Under the pieces are notes generated by a model, which did not search any database, was not told the origin of the DNA, and saw only the letters and a program-made list of their open reading frames with translations. This document shows positions 14,048-23,786 of a stretch of DNA of 64,000 nucleotides, piece by piece. Made by a program: the position numbers and the translations under genes. Each line of letters begins with the position of its first letter. Positions within the stretch are counted from its first letter, which is position 1. Source of the DNA: Bacillus altitudinis 41KF2b (GTDB lineage Bacteria; Bacillota; Bacilli; Bacillales; Bacillaceae); the NCBI RefSeq assembly GCF_000691145.1, contig NZ_ASJC01000004.1, forward strand, positions 284,531 through 348,530, read 5' to 3'.

Positions 14048-15454
14048 TTATGATGCCGATTCTTCTGAGTCTTGTTGATTTTTCACGTACCAAATGAATT
14101 TCCCTGTATATCCGTAGATGATGGCAAGACCAATGGCAACAAAGCTCAGCCACATAAATGGTAAATAAGAGAATGTCGAGACGCCTAGAATCCCTGCCAT
14201 GTAAATTCCGTTATCTGACCATGGAACCATACCAGACGTCATTGTTCCACCGACTTCAGCGTTTCTAGATAGAACGCGTCTGTCTATTTTCAATTTATCG
14301 TAGCTTTTTTCCATAATTTTCGGTGTAAGAATTAATGAAACGTACATCGCACAGCCGAAGATATTTGCGAAGAATGCAACAACAAGTGTAGATAGGGTTA
14401 CATTTCCTGCATTATATAATTTCTTCTCGAAAGTAGCGACAATTACTTTTAAGATGCCGAGATATTCAAGTACACCACCAAAACCAAGTCCGAGAATAAT
14501 GACCACTAGAGATCCAAGCATATTCACAATACCGCCACGATTTAACAGCGTATTTAAGAAATCTACATCTGAATTAATAGAGAAGCCATTGTATGCTGAA
14601 CCAATCGCATCTGCTGGATTCATTCCTTGGAAAGCCATTGCCCAAATGGCTCCTAAAAGTGCACCAATCGCAATAACTGGCATTGAAGGTTTCTTAAATA
14701 CGAGCAGTAATACAACCACTACTGCTGGGATGACCATCCAAATGTTGATTGTGAATGTATCATGAAGGGCATTTTTCAAAAACTCTACTTTACCTTGATC
14801 AATGTTGCGTCCGCCATACATAAAGCCTGTAATCGTAAACATTATCGCTGTAATCACAAAGGCTGGTATGGATAAAACCATCATTGCTCGAACATGCGCC
14901 AGCACGTCCACTTTTGAAAGAGACGAAGCGAGCACTGTACTATCTGATAATGGGGATAATTTATCTCCAAAATAAGCACCGGATAAGACGGCCCCTGCTA
15001 CAATCGGAAGTGGAATCCCAAGACCTTCACCAATTGCGATCATCGCAATCCCTGCCGTTCCAACTGTACCCCAAGAAGTTCCTGTTGCAATGGACATGAT
15101 TGCACAGATGACCAGTGTAGCTAATAAGAAAATGTTAGGGTGAATGAATTCTAGACCATAGTAGATGAGCGTAGGAACAACTCCACCTGCAATCCATGTT
15201 CCAACAAGTGCACCTACTGCAATTAAGATCAAAATGGCTTCTAACCCATTCGAAATCCCTTTTGTGATCGCATTTTGGAGATCCTTATAGGAATGCCCTA
15301 AACGAATTCCTAAAGCAATAACCATAAACCATGAGATAAACAATGCTAGCTGAATATCTAATTTGAAGTAAAGAGTGAATGATAAAACAATTGCTAAAAA
15401 TAAGCCAAGTACAGACACGACTTCTAAAATAGACGGTAGACGTGGTGTTTTCAT
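14048..15454 (-). CDS. mleN: NhaC-family antiporter, malate/lactate:Na+ exchanger MleN
   Basis: 468 residues with about twelve hydrophobic segments and NhaC-family motifs (SIATGTSWGTVGTAGIA, GAVLSGAYFGDKLSPLSD, AEVGGTMTSGMVPWSDNG). B. subtilis MleN, of the same length, follows ansAB and couples malate uptake and lactate export to Na+/H+ movement. ATG 15454 follows GGGAGG. Here it follows ansB by about 140 bases, but the malic enzyme gene mleA that follows it in B. subtilis is missing: a terminator stands there. It may therefore act as a general C4-dicarboxylate or Na+/H+ exchanger for the aspartate pathway. Confidence 0.85.
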   Translation of the reverse strand: MKTPRLPSILEVVSVLGLFLAIVLSFTLYFKLDIQLALFISWFMVIALGIRLGHSYKDLQNAITKGISNGLEAILILIAVGALVGTWIAGGVVPTLIYYGLEFIHPNIFLLATLVICAIMSIATGTSWGTVGTAGIAMIAIGEGLGIPLPIVAGAVLSGAYFGDKLSPLSDSTVLASSLSKVDVLAHVRAMMVLSIPAFVITAIMFTITGFMYGGRNIDQGKVEFLKNALHDTFTINIWMVIPAVVVVLLLVFKKPSMPVIAIGALLGAIWAMAFQGMNPADAIGSAYNGFSINSDVDFLNTLLNRGGIVNMLGSLVVIILGLGFGGVLEYLGILKVIVATFEKKLYNAGNVTLSTLVVAFFANIFGCAMYVSLILTPKIMEKSYDKLKIDRRVLSRNAEVGGTMTSGMVPWSDNGIYMAGILGVSTFSYLPFMWLSFVAIGLAIIYGYTGKFIWYVKNQQDSEESAS

Positions 15455-15597
15455 TTTGTTTCCTCCCTTTGTGCGTGCGTTAAGCGTTTTCAAAATATTG
15501 TGAAAAAAGTGTGTCAATTCGAAAGAAAGTGAATTGCCTGTTTTTCTCTATTTCACAGGCAATTCCACATATTAATAAAATAAAATTTTTGATATTA

Positions 15598-17019
15598 TTA
15601 TCGCTCTAGGAGCTCTGCACCCGCAATACCAGGCTTTGTCATCTCGTAAGGATTCAAAATAATATCAAGTTCTTCTTCTGTTAACACATCATTTTGCAGG
15701 CAAAGATCTCTGATCGATTGTCCTGTTAAAATGGCTTCCCTTGCGATTCTAGCCGCGGCTTCATAGCCTAAGTGAGGGTTTACCGCTGTAATGACACCTG
15801 CACTTTTTTCGACATATTCTTTCAAACGTTTTTCATTTGCTTCGATGTCCGCTAAACAATGATCTGTGAACGAGCGGAATCCGTTATTCATTATACTAAT
15901 AGATTGAAGCAAGTTAAAGACCAGAACAGGCTCCATCACATTTAACTCAAGCTGGCCTGCTTCAGAAGCAAGACAGATGGTGTGGTCGTTCCCAATGACC
16001 TGGAATGCGATTTGGTTAATGAGCTCTGCCATGACTGGATTGACTTTTCCAGGCATAATGGATGATCCCGGCTGACGGGCTGGCAATGCAATCTCAGCAA
16101 GACCTGCACGTGGGCCAGATGCCATTAAGCGAAGGTCATTCGCAATTTTAGACATGTTCATCATGCATACTTTTAAGGCAGCCGATACTTCTGTGTATGC
16201 ATCTGTATTTTGCGTCGCATCTACGAGGTGCTCTGCGCCTACTAATGGCAGTCCAGAAATATCAGCAAGCTTCTTCACTACGATTTCGATGTAGCGAGGA
16301 TCTGCATTGAGGCCTGTCCCAACAGCGGTCGCACCCATGTTTACTTCATATAAATGCTGTTTTGATTGGTTGATTCGTTTAATATCACGGCTGAGCACAC
16401 GGCTGTATGCTTCAAACTCTTGTCCTAAACGGATCGGAACAGCGTCTTGTAAATGAGTACGCCCCATTTTGATGACATGATCGAATTCTTTTGCTTTCTT
16501 TTGAAATACGTCCTGCATGGCCTGCATCGTCTCAAGTAAAATGTCTAACTGCTTGAGCACTGCAATATGGATCGCCGTTGGGAACGAATCATTTGTCGAT
16601 TGTGACATGTTCACATGTGTGTTTGGACTTAAATGAATGTATTCGCCCTTTTGATGTCCCATGATCTCGAGGGCTCTGTTTCCAATGACCTCATTGGCAT
16701 TCATATTCATAGACGTTCCTGCGCCGCCTTGAATCGGGTCTACGATGAAATATTCATGAAGTTTGCCTTCAATCACTTCATCTGAAGCTTGAACGATTGC
16801 ATTTCCAATTCCTTCATATAAACGTCCGACTTCCATATTGGCTTGAGCTGCTGCTTTTTTGACAATGGCAAATGCTCGAATGAGTTCTTCATGCATGCGA
16901 TATCCTGTAATCGGGAAATTCTCTTTTGCACGAAGCGTTTGAACACCATAATACACGTCTGCGGGAATTTCTTTTTCACCTAGAAAATCCTTCTCGTAAC
17001 GATAAGTTGCTTGAACCAT
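15598..17019 (-). CDS. ansB: Aspartate ammonia-lyase (aspartase)
   Basis: Splits L-aspartate to fumarate and ammonia. 473 residues of the fumarase/aspartase superfamily with GSSIMPGKVNPVMAE (the flexible signature loop with catalytic Ser), GGAGTSMNMNANEV, SQSTNDSFPTA and GRTHLQDAVPIRLGQEF. Nearly co-linear with B. subtilis AnsB. It follows ansA in one operon with a gap of 28 bases. Confidence 0.97.
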   Translation of the reverse strand: MVQATYRYEKDFLGEKEIPADVYYGVQTLRAKENFPITGYRMHEELIRAFAIVKKAAAQANMEVGRLYEGIGNAIVQASDEVIEGKLHEYFIVDPIQGGAGTSMNMNANEVIGNRALEIMGHQKGEYIHLSPNTHVNMSQSTNDSFPTAIHIAVLKQLDILLETMQAMQDVFQKKAKEFDHVIKMGRTHLQDAVPIRLGQEFEAYSRVLSRDIKRINQSKQHLYEVNMGATAVGTGLNADPRYIEIVVKKLADISGLPLVGAEHLVDATQNTDAYTEVSAALKVCMMNMSKIANDLRLMASGPRAGLAEIALPARQPGSSIMPGKVNPVMAELINQIAFQVIGNDHTICLASEAGQLELNVMEPVLVFNLLQSISIMNNGFRSFTDHCLADIEANEKRLKEYVEKSAGVITAVNPHLGYEAAARIAREAILTGQSIRDLCLQNDVLTEEELDIILNPYEMTKPGIAGAELLER

Positions 17020-17047
17020 CTCGTATGACCTGCTTTCTATAGAATAG

Positions 17048-18037
17048 TTAAATCACTAAATCTTCTGCGATTGGCGTTTCCATAATCTTTTTCACTTCTC
17101 GTGGATCTGTTGTTTTACCTAATGCCCACATGAGCTTTGGCACGATGGCTTCTGTGTTCATGTTTCTTGAACGAGCAACCAGTTCTTGATTGATTTTACG
17201 TCCTACTTCATACACACTCATGTCTTCTCCTTCTTCGAGACACTGAGTGGTGATCACAACAGAAATGCCTTCTTCCAGCAATTCGTTGATTTTTTCTAAA
17301 AGGTTTCTTCCTTCGAAAGGAATTCCGCCGCTGCCGTAGCTTTCAATGACGACTCCTTTGTACAACCCTTTGATTGAATCTAAAAACTCAGGCTTCAGTC
17401 CTGGATGCAGTTTTAATAAACAAACGTCTGTGTTCAAGGATGCATCTAATTTAAGCGGTTTCATTGATGATCTTTTTACTTTGCTATTGTATTCAATTTG
17501 ATGATTTTCAATCGATGCAATATATGGGTAGTTAATACTTTCAAATGCATCGTAGCTTTTCGTTCTTAGTTTGATTGCGCGAGTTCCTTGAATGACTCTG
17601 CCATCAAACACGACGTATACGCCGCCAACACCGTCACATGCAAAACGAATCGCATCTGTAATGTTTTTCTTCGCATCTGTTTTCTTAAACGTAATTGGGA
17701 TTTGTGATCCTGTAATGACAATTGGCTTATCAGGATTTTGCAGCATATACGATAGTGCTGCTGATGTATAGGCCATTGTGTCCGTACCATGCGTGACGAC
17801 AAATCCGTCATATTGATCATAATTTTCATAAATGGCTGTTGCGATATCAACCCAGTATTCAGGCTGCATATTGGTACTATCTATACTCATTAGGGACTTT
17901 GTGTCCATTGTGTAGTCTGCATTAATTTCGTTTAAATAGCTTAAAAGGTCCTCAGCTTTAACACCTGGAGCTAAACCATTTTCACTTTCTACAGATGCAA
18001 TCGTCCCACCAGTGGTTAAAAGCAATAATTTCTTCAA
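17048..18037 (-). CDS. ansA: L-asparaginase
   Basis: Hydrolyses asparagine to aspartate and ammonia. 329 residues, same as B. subtilis AnsA, with the two catalytic threonine motifs [11 protein letters not shown] and [11 protein letters not shown], plus [10 protein letters not shown]. No signal peptide, so the enzyme is cytosolic. Start is TTG at 18037 with AGAGGTGG five bases upstream; a longer frame to 18076 has no site. First gene of ansAB, divergent from the repressor ansR. Confidence 0.96.
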   Translation of the reverse strand: MKKLLLLTTGGTIASVESENGLAPGVKAEDLLSYLNEINADYTMDTKSLMSIDSTNMQPEYWVDIATAIYENYDQYDGFVVTHGTDTMAYTSAALSYMLQNPDKPIVITGSQIPITFKKTDAKKNITDAIRFACDGVGGVYVVFDGRVIQGTRAIKLRTKSYDAFESINYPYIASIENHQIEYNSKVKRSSMKPLKLDASLNTDVCLLKLHPGLKPEFLDSIKGLYKGVVIESYGSGGIPFEGRNLLEKINELLEEGISVVITTQCLEEGEDMSVYEVGRKINQELVARSRNMNTEAIVPKLMWALGKTTDPREVKKIMETPIAEDLVI

Positions 18038-18116
18038 CAGGTCCACCTCTTTCAGTAAAATTACTTCGTTTGTCACACATATTATAAGCCAGCTTGTGCT
18101 ATTCTATAATATACGC

Positions 18117-18190
18117 TTTACGCGTACCTTCATTGCCATTATAGTCACATAACGCGAATTAATCAAGAAATTATTACGCATAACGCGTAC
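18117..18190. promoter_or_regulatory. ansAB promoter and AnsR operator region
   Basis: The minus-strand promoter is TTGATT (18161-18166), 17 bp, TATAAT (18138-18143). Three copies of a (T/A)TAACGCG or TTACGCG element occur: 18117-18126, 18149-18158 (inside the promoter spacer) and 18173-18190 (TTACGC and TAACGCG together). Their placement across the divergent region suggests AnsR operators. Confidence 0.7.
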
Positions 18191-18243
18191 ACTCTTTGTC
18201 AAAATATGATATACTGTTGTTGTATATAAAGGAGCGTTCATGT

Positions 18244-18591
18244 ATGATACTCGATCGTTTAACCACCCTTAGAAAAAAGAAAAAATGGTCTCTCCAGCAT
18301 ACGGCAGATCGCCTAGGTATCGCCAAAAGCACCTATGCCGGTTACGAATCTGGGTACCGACGACCTTCGCTTGAAGCAGTGAAACTGCTGGCTGATTTGT
18401 ATGATACGTCCATTGATTTTTTACTTGGTAGAACGGACGAGCCAGAGATCCAACGCAAAATCTCTGATATCAAAATTGAGCTGACGGAAGCAAAAGAAGG
18501 AACCATCCATGTAGACGGCGTTCCACTAACAGATGAAGAAATTAAACAGCTTGTTGCCTTTATTCGGGCGAAAAACACTCTGAAAGTATAA
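18244..18591 (+). CDS. ansR: HTH-type repressor of the ans operon
   Basis: 115 residues with an XRE/cro HTH at residues 5-60 (SLQHTADRLGIAKSTYAGYE) and DTSIDFLLGRTDEP after it, typical of AnsR. In B. subtilis AnsR represses ansAB and is relieved by aspartate. ATG 18244 has AAAGGAG ten bases upstream. Divergent from ansA over the operator-like repeats. Confidence 0.93.
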   Translation: MILDRLTTLRKKKKWSLQHTADRLGIAKSTYAGYESGYRRPSLEAVKLLADLYDTSIDFLLGRTDEPEIQRKISDIKIELTEAKEGTIHVDGVPLTDEEIKQLVAFIRAKNTLKV

Positions 18592-18598
18592 ACAACAC

Positions 18599-18640
18599 AA
18601 AAAAGAGAGGTCCCTGTCATAGAGGGACCTCTCTTTTTCT
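18599..18640. terminator. Bidirectional terminator
   Basis: AAAAAGAGAGGTCCCT pairs with AGGGACCTCTCTTTTT; between the convergent ansR and the HTH gene at 18643. Confidence 0.95.
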
Positions 18641-18642
18641 GC

Positions 18643-19098
18643 TTACGACAGCTCACTTAATTCCTCTAACCGCCGCTTCGCTTCTTCTTTATTAAAGGAA
18701 CTATAATAGCGATAATTCTCATCATCTAAGATGCGGTAATGCTGGCTTAGTACATTTTGCTGGAGACGAAACGTACCTTTTTTCACAGACGTCCGCCACC
18801 AAACCTTTCCGCCAATCGTACGTTCAACAGATAAATGCAATTCATCGTGTGCGACGACTTCCAAAATCTCAAGCGGATCATCCCCAAGTGTCCCTTTTAA
18901 AATGTCACTATCCCTGAATAATGCACATACGGCCGCAGATTGCGTCCAGTTGAGGCGAAGACGATTCTTTTCTACCTGCTGCAAATGCCGTTTGGATAGC
19001 CCAAGCACCTCAGCCATGCGGTCCTGTGTATAGTTTTTTTCTTTTCGAATTCGTGCCATTTGTTCTGTGACGAGGTCGATTACCATTTCTTTGTCCAT
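18643..19098 (-). CDS. XRE-family HTH protein of unknown role
   Basis: 151 residues. HTH at about residues 14-62 (KNYTQDRMAEVLGLSKRHLQQVEK); the rest, about residues 75-150, looks like a small alpha/beta domain (GGKVWWRTSVKKGTFRLQQN, then HYRILDDENYRYYSSF) with no family I can name. A regulator of its neighbours or of itself is likely. It lies between ansR and the yfj cluster and is not overlapping with either. Confidence 0.8.
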   Translation of the reverse strand: MDKEMVIDLVTEQMARIRKEKNYTQDRMAEVLGLSKRHLQQVEKNRLRLNWTQSAAVCALFRDSDILKGTLGDDPLEILEVVAHDELHLSVERTIGGKVWWRTSVKKGTFRLQQNVLSQHYRILDDENYRYYSSFNKEEAKRRLEELSELS

Positions 19099-19194
19099 CT
19101 CTCATCACCTCTTGATTGTTCAGTCTTTACTGACATCATACACGATTTCTTAAAAAAAGTGGCGTCTCACCTCATGGAATGATGGCGAAAACAT

Positions 19195-19722
19195 CTATTG
19201 ATTCTGCTTTTCACCATGACCATGCTGCTGTTTCCAATTTTCTTGGGCAGTCTCATGTAAATATGGATAAATGTTTTGTTTCACCGTTTGCTCAAATACT
19301 TCTTCATCTAAAATACTGTACGCCGGAATCTTGATCAATTTCCCATCCATTTTCCGAATGAGCACATCCATGAACAGAAATCCCCTGATACTGTAACGAT
19401 GCCTGCGCATATCAATAGATTGAATGTCTTGAAAAGGGATTGTTTGTTGCCGGTATAAAACAGCGCCATTCTCTCCTCGCTGAATGCGAAAAATCACATT
19501 TCCCCTCTTCGTAAAAGCCGGAAGAATCATCAAAAAAGAGATCCACCCATAGACAATGCCTAATAATCCGCCTAAAAATAAAAACAACGTATAATTCGAT
19601 TCAAATGTAAGAGCTTCTGAAAATAACCAAATACCGATGATGCCAAACCCGCCCGTTGCTAAGAATGCCCATACTCTTAGAAAGGGTCTGCTCCTCACTT
19701 CTATTACTTCACTTGGATTCAA
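19195..19722 (-). CDS. yfjD: YfjD-like two-segment membrane protein (DUF5381)
   Basis: 175 residues: two adjacent membrane segments (about residues 14-33 and 42-66) and a cytosolic PH-like part with RHRYSIRGFLFMDVLIRKMDGKLIKIPAY. Same position as yfjD of B. subtilis yfjABCD. Last gene of the operon, right after the T7SS-type proteins. A membrane protein in that place could be an immunity protein for the putative effector YfjB; this is inference only. Confidence 0.75.
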   Translation of the reverse strand: MNPSEVIEVRSRPFLRVWAFLATGGFGIIGIWLFSEALTFESNYTLFLFLGGLLGIVYGWISFLMILPAFTKRGNVIFRIQRGENGAVLYRQQTIPFQDIQSIDMRRHRYSIRGFLFMDVLIRKMDGKLIKIPAYSILDEEVFEQTVKQNIYPYLHETAQENWKQQHGHGEKQNQ

Positions 19723-19743
19723 GCGTCATTCTCCTTTTCTCCA

Positions 19744-20502
19744 TTAGAATATAGAACGTAATCCGTCTCTATGAGCCGTTTCTATCCGAAATTCATTTTC
19801 CTTCATGCCCGACACTAGCCAAGAATGCTTCTGCCCCGGAATAACAAATATCATAGACTCTACATCCGGCGTATTATTTTTATCATAAGTGACCTTCATC
19901 AAAGAATCCATTTTTCCTTTTCTGACCCTTACATCAGAAACAAATGCCCGCACAAGCTCTTGGTTCTCTGCTTTATTTAGAAAAGAAGGGCAATCCTCAT
20001 TCCCTTGACTGGCTTGTTCTAACAGCAGTTCAAATTCTTCCGCCTGCAAATTCATGACTGGTGTGAGGTGATCACTCATGTGTATGTTCAAAAAGGTTGT
20101 CACTTGCTCCACAGTCTGCTGATCTTCTTTTAGTTTGTGAATCTGATGCACTTGTTGATCATAAAGCGTATGATGCGCATACACACCTGCCTGAGTCGTA
20201 TGAAAGGACGTACTGACCTCTTCATCTAATGCACCAAACCTTGAAGCTTTCACGGTATGTGATGCATCATTCATGGCTTGAATGAAATGCCGGTATTCTT
20301 CTTTATAACGGTATTGTCTATTTCGAAATTCCAGCACGTCTTTTGCCAGCAAAGAGCGACATGCAATTTCAAATAAAAATCCAAGACGTTCATCCTCTAC
20401 ATCTGGATAATAGGCTTCCTTTAAAGACATCCCTTGCTCAAAATAGCCTTCACTGTAAAAACTAAAGATGAGTTCCTCGATACTTAGACTTAGCTGATCC
20501 AA
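19744..20502 (-). CDS. yfjC: YfjC-like protein (DUF5081), possible EspG-type chaperone
   Basis: 252 residues, no membrane segment. The N-terminal third (LSLSIEELIFSFYSEGYFEQ, then acidic stretch, then SLLAKDVLEFRNRQYRYKEEY) follows the pattern of EspG chaperones of actinobacterial ESX systems: a helix opening with ts-EEL, a large helix ending in an L-x-[AK]-[GD]-x-L turn, then beta strands. The similarity is by eye and may be convergent. It follows yfjB by 12 bases and precedes yfjD by 21. Confidence 0.7.
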   Translation of the reverse strand: MDQLSLSIEELIFSFYSEGYFEQGMSLKEAYYPDVEDERLGFLFEIACRSLLAKDVLEFRNRQYRYKEEYRHFIQAMNDASHTVKASRFGALDEEVSTSFHTTQAGVYAHHTLYDQQVHQIHKLKEDQQTVEQVTTFLNIHMSDHLTPVMNLQAEEFELLLEQASQGNEDCPSFLNKAENQELVRAFVSDVRVRKGKMDSLMKVTYDKNNTPDVESMIFVIPGQKHSWLVSGMKENEFRIETAHRDGLRSIF

Positions 20503-20514
20503 CTTGATCTCTCC

Positions 20515-21711
20515 TTATCCAAAAGAAAATGCGCCCTTCAAGAAATCACCTGCACCTTTCAACAGCGAATCTGCGGTTTCTTTTGTTTTTTCTATTCCTT
20601 TATGTATCACCTGATTTGCTTGATCAATGGTGTCATTGACTGCTTTAACACCTTGACCTGCCAGTTCAAATGCTTTTTTTCCTTTATCGACAACCGCATG
20701 AATTGGGTCTTTTAATTTCACTGCGACCTGTTCTGCAAAACCAGAAGTAAGCTTGGCGACTTTTTCACCAATAAAGCCACCTACTGCTGATCCTATCGCA
20801 CCGCCAACCACTGTTCCAATCGGTCCTGCAAAGCTTCCAAGAGCGCCGCCCACAACGGCACCTGCAACAGATCCGCCTGCAATAAAGACCGTATTATTCA
20901 CTGCATTTCCAACAGCCTTTGCATTTTCACGCTTGAGAACTTCTGGCTGATCCCCAAATTCCGCATAGTTCTCCGCAATTTTCAGACCGCAGCCAACCGT
21001 TTCTGTTGCACCCGTGACGACCGTTGCAATGATGGCATTTCCTTTCGCAAACCTTGCACCATTTTTCAGAACAGACTTGATACCAGCTGTGTCCTTCCAA
21101 TTGATACTTCCTTTTGTGAAATCACGTACACTGTTCGTGAACGCAACTGTATCGCTAGGATAAAATTTCGTAAATTTCTTATGGACCAGGTCAGCCATCG
21201 ACCAATTCGACCGTTTTAATAATTCTTTTTTGCTCAGCCAAATCCTTGCCAGCCGGTCAAATCTCGTTCCTTCTACCCGTCCGGTCACATCAAGAAGGAG
21301 CTTTGAATGTTGCGCAGCATAGCGGCCATTTTCTTTAATAAAAGTCGTCATGCCAAGCCCATAGTATTTTGCCTGCATCATCACAATACCAGCTAAGCTC
21401 GTGAGTGTACCATATTGATCATACAAACTGTACATTTTCCTTAAAATATCATCAGCTTCGACCATTTTATCCGTTGCATGACGAATGGCAATGTCGTCAC
21501 TGCTCAATTTGCTCATTAAGGCTTGTCCAGAACCCCATGCATCTCCTACTCCAGAAAAACAGCTTCGATAACGGGGATCACAGCCTAGGATGAGGCCATC
21601 CAGTTCACTATGTAAATCGTGGTGCTTTGTTTCGATGGCCGAAAGCTCTCCTACAAAATCATTCGCCAGCCCTGTCAGCTGATCTGGATCTACTACAATG
21701 TCACGCGCCAT
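20515..21711 (-). CDS. yfjB: YfjB-like T7SS-associated protein with glycine zipper
   Basis: 398 residues. The N-terminal part (residues 1-130) is helical with W59-G near a hairpin turn, as in WXG/LXG targeting domains. Residues 279-315 form a long glycine-zipper: AGGSVAGAVVGGALGSF then AGPIGTVVGGAIGSAVGGF, small residues every fourth position, as in membrane-inserting proteins. The C-terminus (320-398) is amphipathic helix. ATG 21711 has GGGAGATG upstream; the frame runs on to 21939 without site. Overlap-free but adjacent to yfjA. A membrane-depolarising T7SS effector, like TelE or TspA, is my inference; the B. subtilis homologue has no proven role that I know. Confidence 0.75.
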   Translation of the reverse strand: MARDIVVDPDQLTGLANDFVGELSAIETKHHDLHSELDGLILGCDPRYRSCFSGVGDAWGSGQALMSKLSSDDIAIRHATDKMVEADDILRKMYSLYDQYGTLTSLAGIVMMQAKYYGLGMTTFIKENGRYAAQHSKLLLDVTGRVEGTRFDRLARIWLSKKELLKRSNWSMADLVHKKFTKFYPSDTVAFTNSVRDFTKGSINWKDTAGIKSVLKNGARFAKGNAIIATVVTGATETVGCGLKIAENYAEFGDQPEVLKRENAKAVGNAVNNTVFIAGGSVAGAVVGGALGSFAGPIGTVVGGAIGSAVGGFIGEKVAKLTSGFAEQVAVKLKDPIHAVVDKGKKAFELAGQGVKAVNDTIDQANQVIHKGIEKTKETADSLLKGAGDFLKGAFSFG

Positions 21712-21715
21712 CACA

Positions 21716-22048
21716 TCATCTCCCTTCTCTGTTTCTTTCTCTCCGTTCTTCTCGCCTTTTTCGCTCAAGCTCTTCCATTCTGGCGATTTCAGCTTTACGT
21801 TCCTCGATTTTGACAGCAGCATCCCGCAGTTCCTGACTTGTTTCAAGCAAGTCCTTTTCAAATTGATCATAGCGTGCCACTGTTTCCTCAAAGCTTTGAT
21901 CAAATTTATCTCTTGCTTCCCCTTGCCAGCCTGATCCAACTGCCTTCAGCCGATTCTCAAGCAGCTGCTTCGACTGCCGAATGCCATCAGCAGCTTCCTG
22001 GAACTTTTGAGCGAGTGCAAGTGTTTGACTAGAATCCAACTTTCGCAC
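21716..22048 (-). CDS. yfjA: WXG100-like small helical protein (YfjA)
   Basis: About 110 residues, helix-turn-helix with GSGWQGEARDKF (W41-x-G43) at the turn, the WXG100 signature, and a long basic C-terminal tail (KRREERRERNREGR). WXG100 proteins are secreted as dimers by T7SS or act as partners of larger effectors. Start could be GTG 22048 or TTG 22039; AAAGGGG is best spaced for the TTG, but GGGAG fits the GTG. First gene of yfjABCD; four bases separate it from yfjB. Confidence 0.8.
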   Translation of the reverse strand: MRKLDSSQTLALAQKFQEAADGIRQSKQLLENRLKAVGSGWQGEARDKFDQSFEETVARYDQFEKDLLETSQELRDAAVKIEERKAEIARMEELERKRREERRERNREGR

Positions 22049-22265
22049 CCCTTTCTCCCAAATTAACGTACAAATGGATGATTTTATATGTCCTCATTAT
22101 AAATAAAAAGACACCCAAAAAAATCACCCTAAAGAACCATTCAGCACATCGCAAAATAAAAGTAGGTCTTTTTCCTCTCTAATTGTCAGAGAAAGCCTTT
22201 CTTGTTATGAAGCGCATTCAAGACATGATAAAATGAACATATTCTACAAAAGGAGTGACGTATTG

Positions 22266-23498
22266 ATGAAAGAGGAAATGATCCAGCGATTCACAAGTTA
22301 TGTAAAAGTGGATACACAGTCTGATGCAGACATAGAGAGCTGCCCATCCACTGAAGGACAGCTAAACCTAGCAAGGCAGCTAGTTGAAGAGATGAAATCC
22401 ATCGGCATTCAAGAAGTGACAATGGATGAAAACGGTTATGTCATGGGCACGATTCCATCTAACACAGACAAAGAAGTGCCAACCATTGGCTTCCTGGCTC
22501 ATATCGACACAGCCACTGACTTCACTGGCAAGAACGTGAAACCGCAGATTCATGAGAACTATCAAGGCGGGGACATCACGTTAAACGAAGATCTACATAT
22601 CGTATTATCTCCAGCGCAGTTTCCAAATTTACAAAAATACCAAGGACATACGCTCATCACGACTGATGGCACGACCCTGCTTGGTGCAGATAACAAAGCT
22701 GGTATCGCAGAAATTATGACCGCCATGCATTACCTGATTGAGCATCCAGAAATCAAGCATGGAAAAATTCGTGTCGCCTTCACACCAGATGAAGAGATCG
22801 GCAGAGGACCTCACAAATTCGATGTTGATGCCTTTGGCGCTTCTTATGCTTATACGATTGACGGCGGCCCGCTAGGAGAGCTTCAATATGAAAGCTTCAA
22901 CGCCGCAGGTGCAAAAGTATCAATTAAAGGAAACAACGTCCATCCAGGGACAGCAAAAGACAAAATGGTCAGTGCTGCAAAGATCGGCATGCTCTTTCAC
23001 AACAAACTTCCTTCAGATGAATCTCCAGAATACACAGAAGGATACGAAGGCTTTTTCCACCTCACAAGATTTGTAGGAGAAGTAGAAGAAGCAGAGTTGC
23101 AATATATTATTCGTGATTTTGATAAAGAGAAATTCAACAAGCGCAAAGCACTATTTGAAAAAATCGCAAACGACTTAAAAGCAGTCTACGGCGAAAACAG
23201 CATCACCCTTAGCATTCAGGATCAATATTACAATATGAGAGAAAAAATTGAGCCAGTTAAACATATCGTAGACATCGCTCATGAAGCCATGGAAAACCGC
23301 TCAGTGACACCTGTCATTGAACCAATCCGCGGCGGTACAGATGGCTCACAGCTTTCATATAAAGGACTTCCAACGCCAAACATCTTTACTGGCGGGGAAA
23401 ACTTCCATGGTAAATATGAATTCATCTCTGTAGAGAACATGCTGAAAGCGTCAGAAGTGATCGTGGAAATTGCACGTTTATTTGAAGAAAAAGCATAA
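22266..23498 (+). CDS. pepT: Peptidase T (tripeptidase)
   Basis: 410-residue cytosolic zinc exopeptidase of the M20B family releasing the N-terminal residue of tripeptides. Visible: [12 protein letters not shown] (metal His and Asp), [13 protein letters not shown] (bridging Asp), [10 protein letters not shown] (catalytic Glu pair) and [20 protein letters not shown] at the C-terminus. ATG 22266 follows AAAGGAGTG. Single gene with its own terminator. Confidence 0.96.
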   Translation: MKEEMIQRFTSYVKVDTQSDADIESCPSTEGQLNLARQLVEEMKSIGIQEVTMDENGYVMGTIPSNTDKEVPTIGFLAHIDTATDFTGKNVKPQIHENYQGGDITLNEDLHIVLSPAQFPNLQKYQGHTLITTDGTTLLGADNKAGIAEIMTAMHYLIEHPEIKHGKIRVAFTPDEEIGRGPHKFDVDAFGASYAYTIDGGPLGELQYESFNAAGAKVSIKGNNVHPGTAKDKMVSAAKIGMLFHNKLPSDESPEYTEGYEGFFHLTRFVGEVEEAELQYIIRDFDKEKFNKRKALFEKIANDLKAVYGENSITLSIQDQYYNMREKIEPVKHIVDIAHEAMENRSVTPVIEPIRGGTDGSQLSYKGLPTPNIFTGGENFHGKYEFISVENMLKASEVIVEIARLFEEKA

Positions 23499-23506
23499 AC
23501 ATGTTT

Positions 23507-23537
23507 ACAACCGTTCCTGTTCGGGAACGGTTTTTTA
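23507..23537 (+). terminator. Terminator of pepT
   Basis: AACCGTTCC/GGGAACGGTT stem followed by T-run. Confidence 0.95.
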
Positions 23538-23786
23538 ATAAAAGTTTACAATTTTCTGAAACTTTTATGACACTTAATCGTACTAATAGAGACAACCCCA
23601 GAAAAATTCTTCTTGACGAGTGAAATAACTGGAAATATAATAGTTAAAAACAACCAGTATTTTAGACCTAAAAAAGCAGCCAGAATAAACCTTTAGAACT
23701 AAACGCTATTTGCTAACTATTTTCAGTTATAAACATCACTCACCCTGTCTACACTTAAAGAATAGGATGAATTGGAGGAATGTCAT

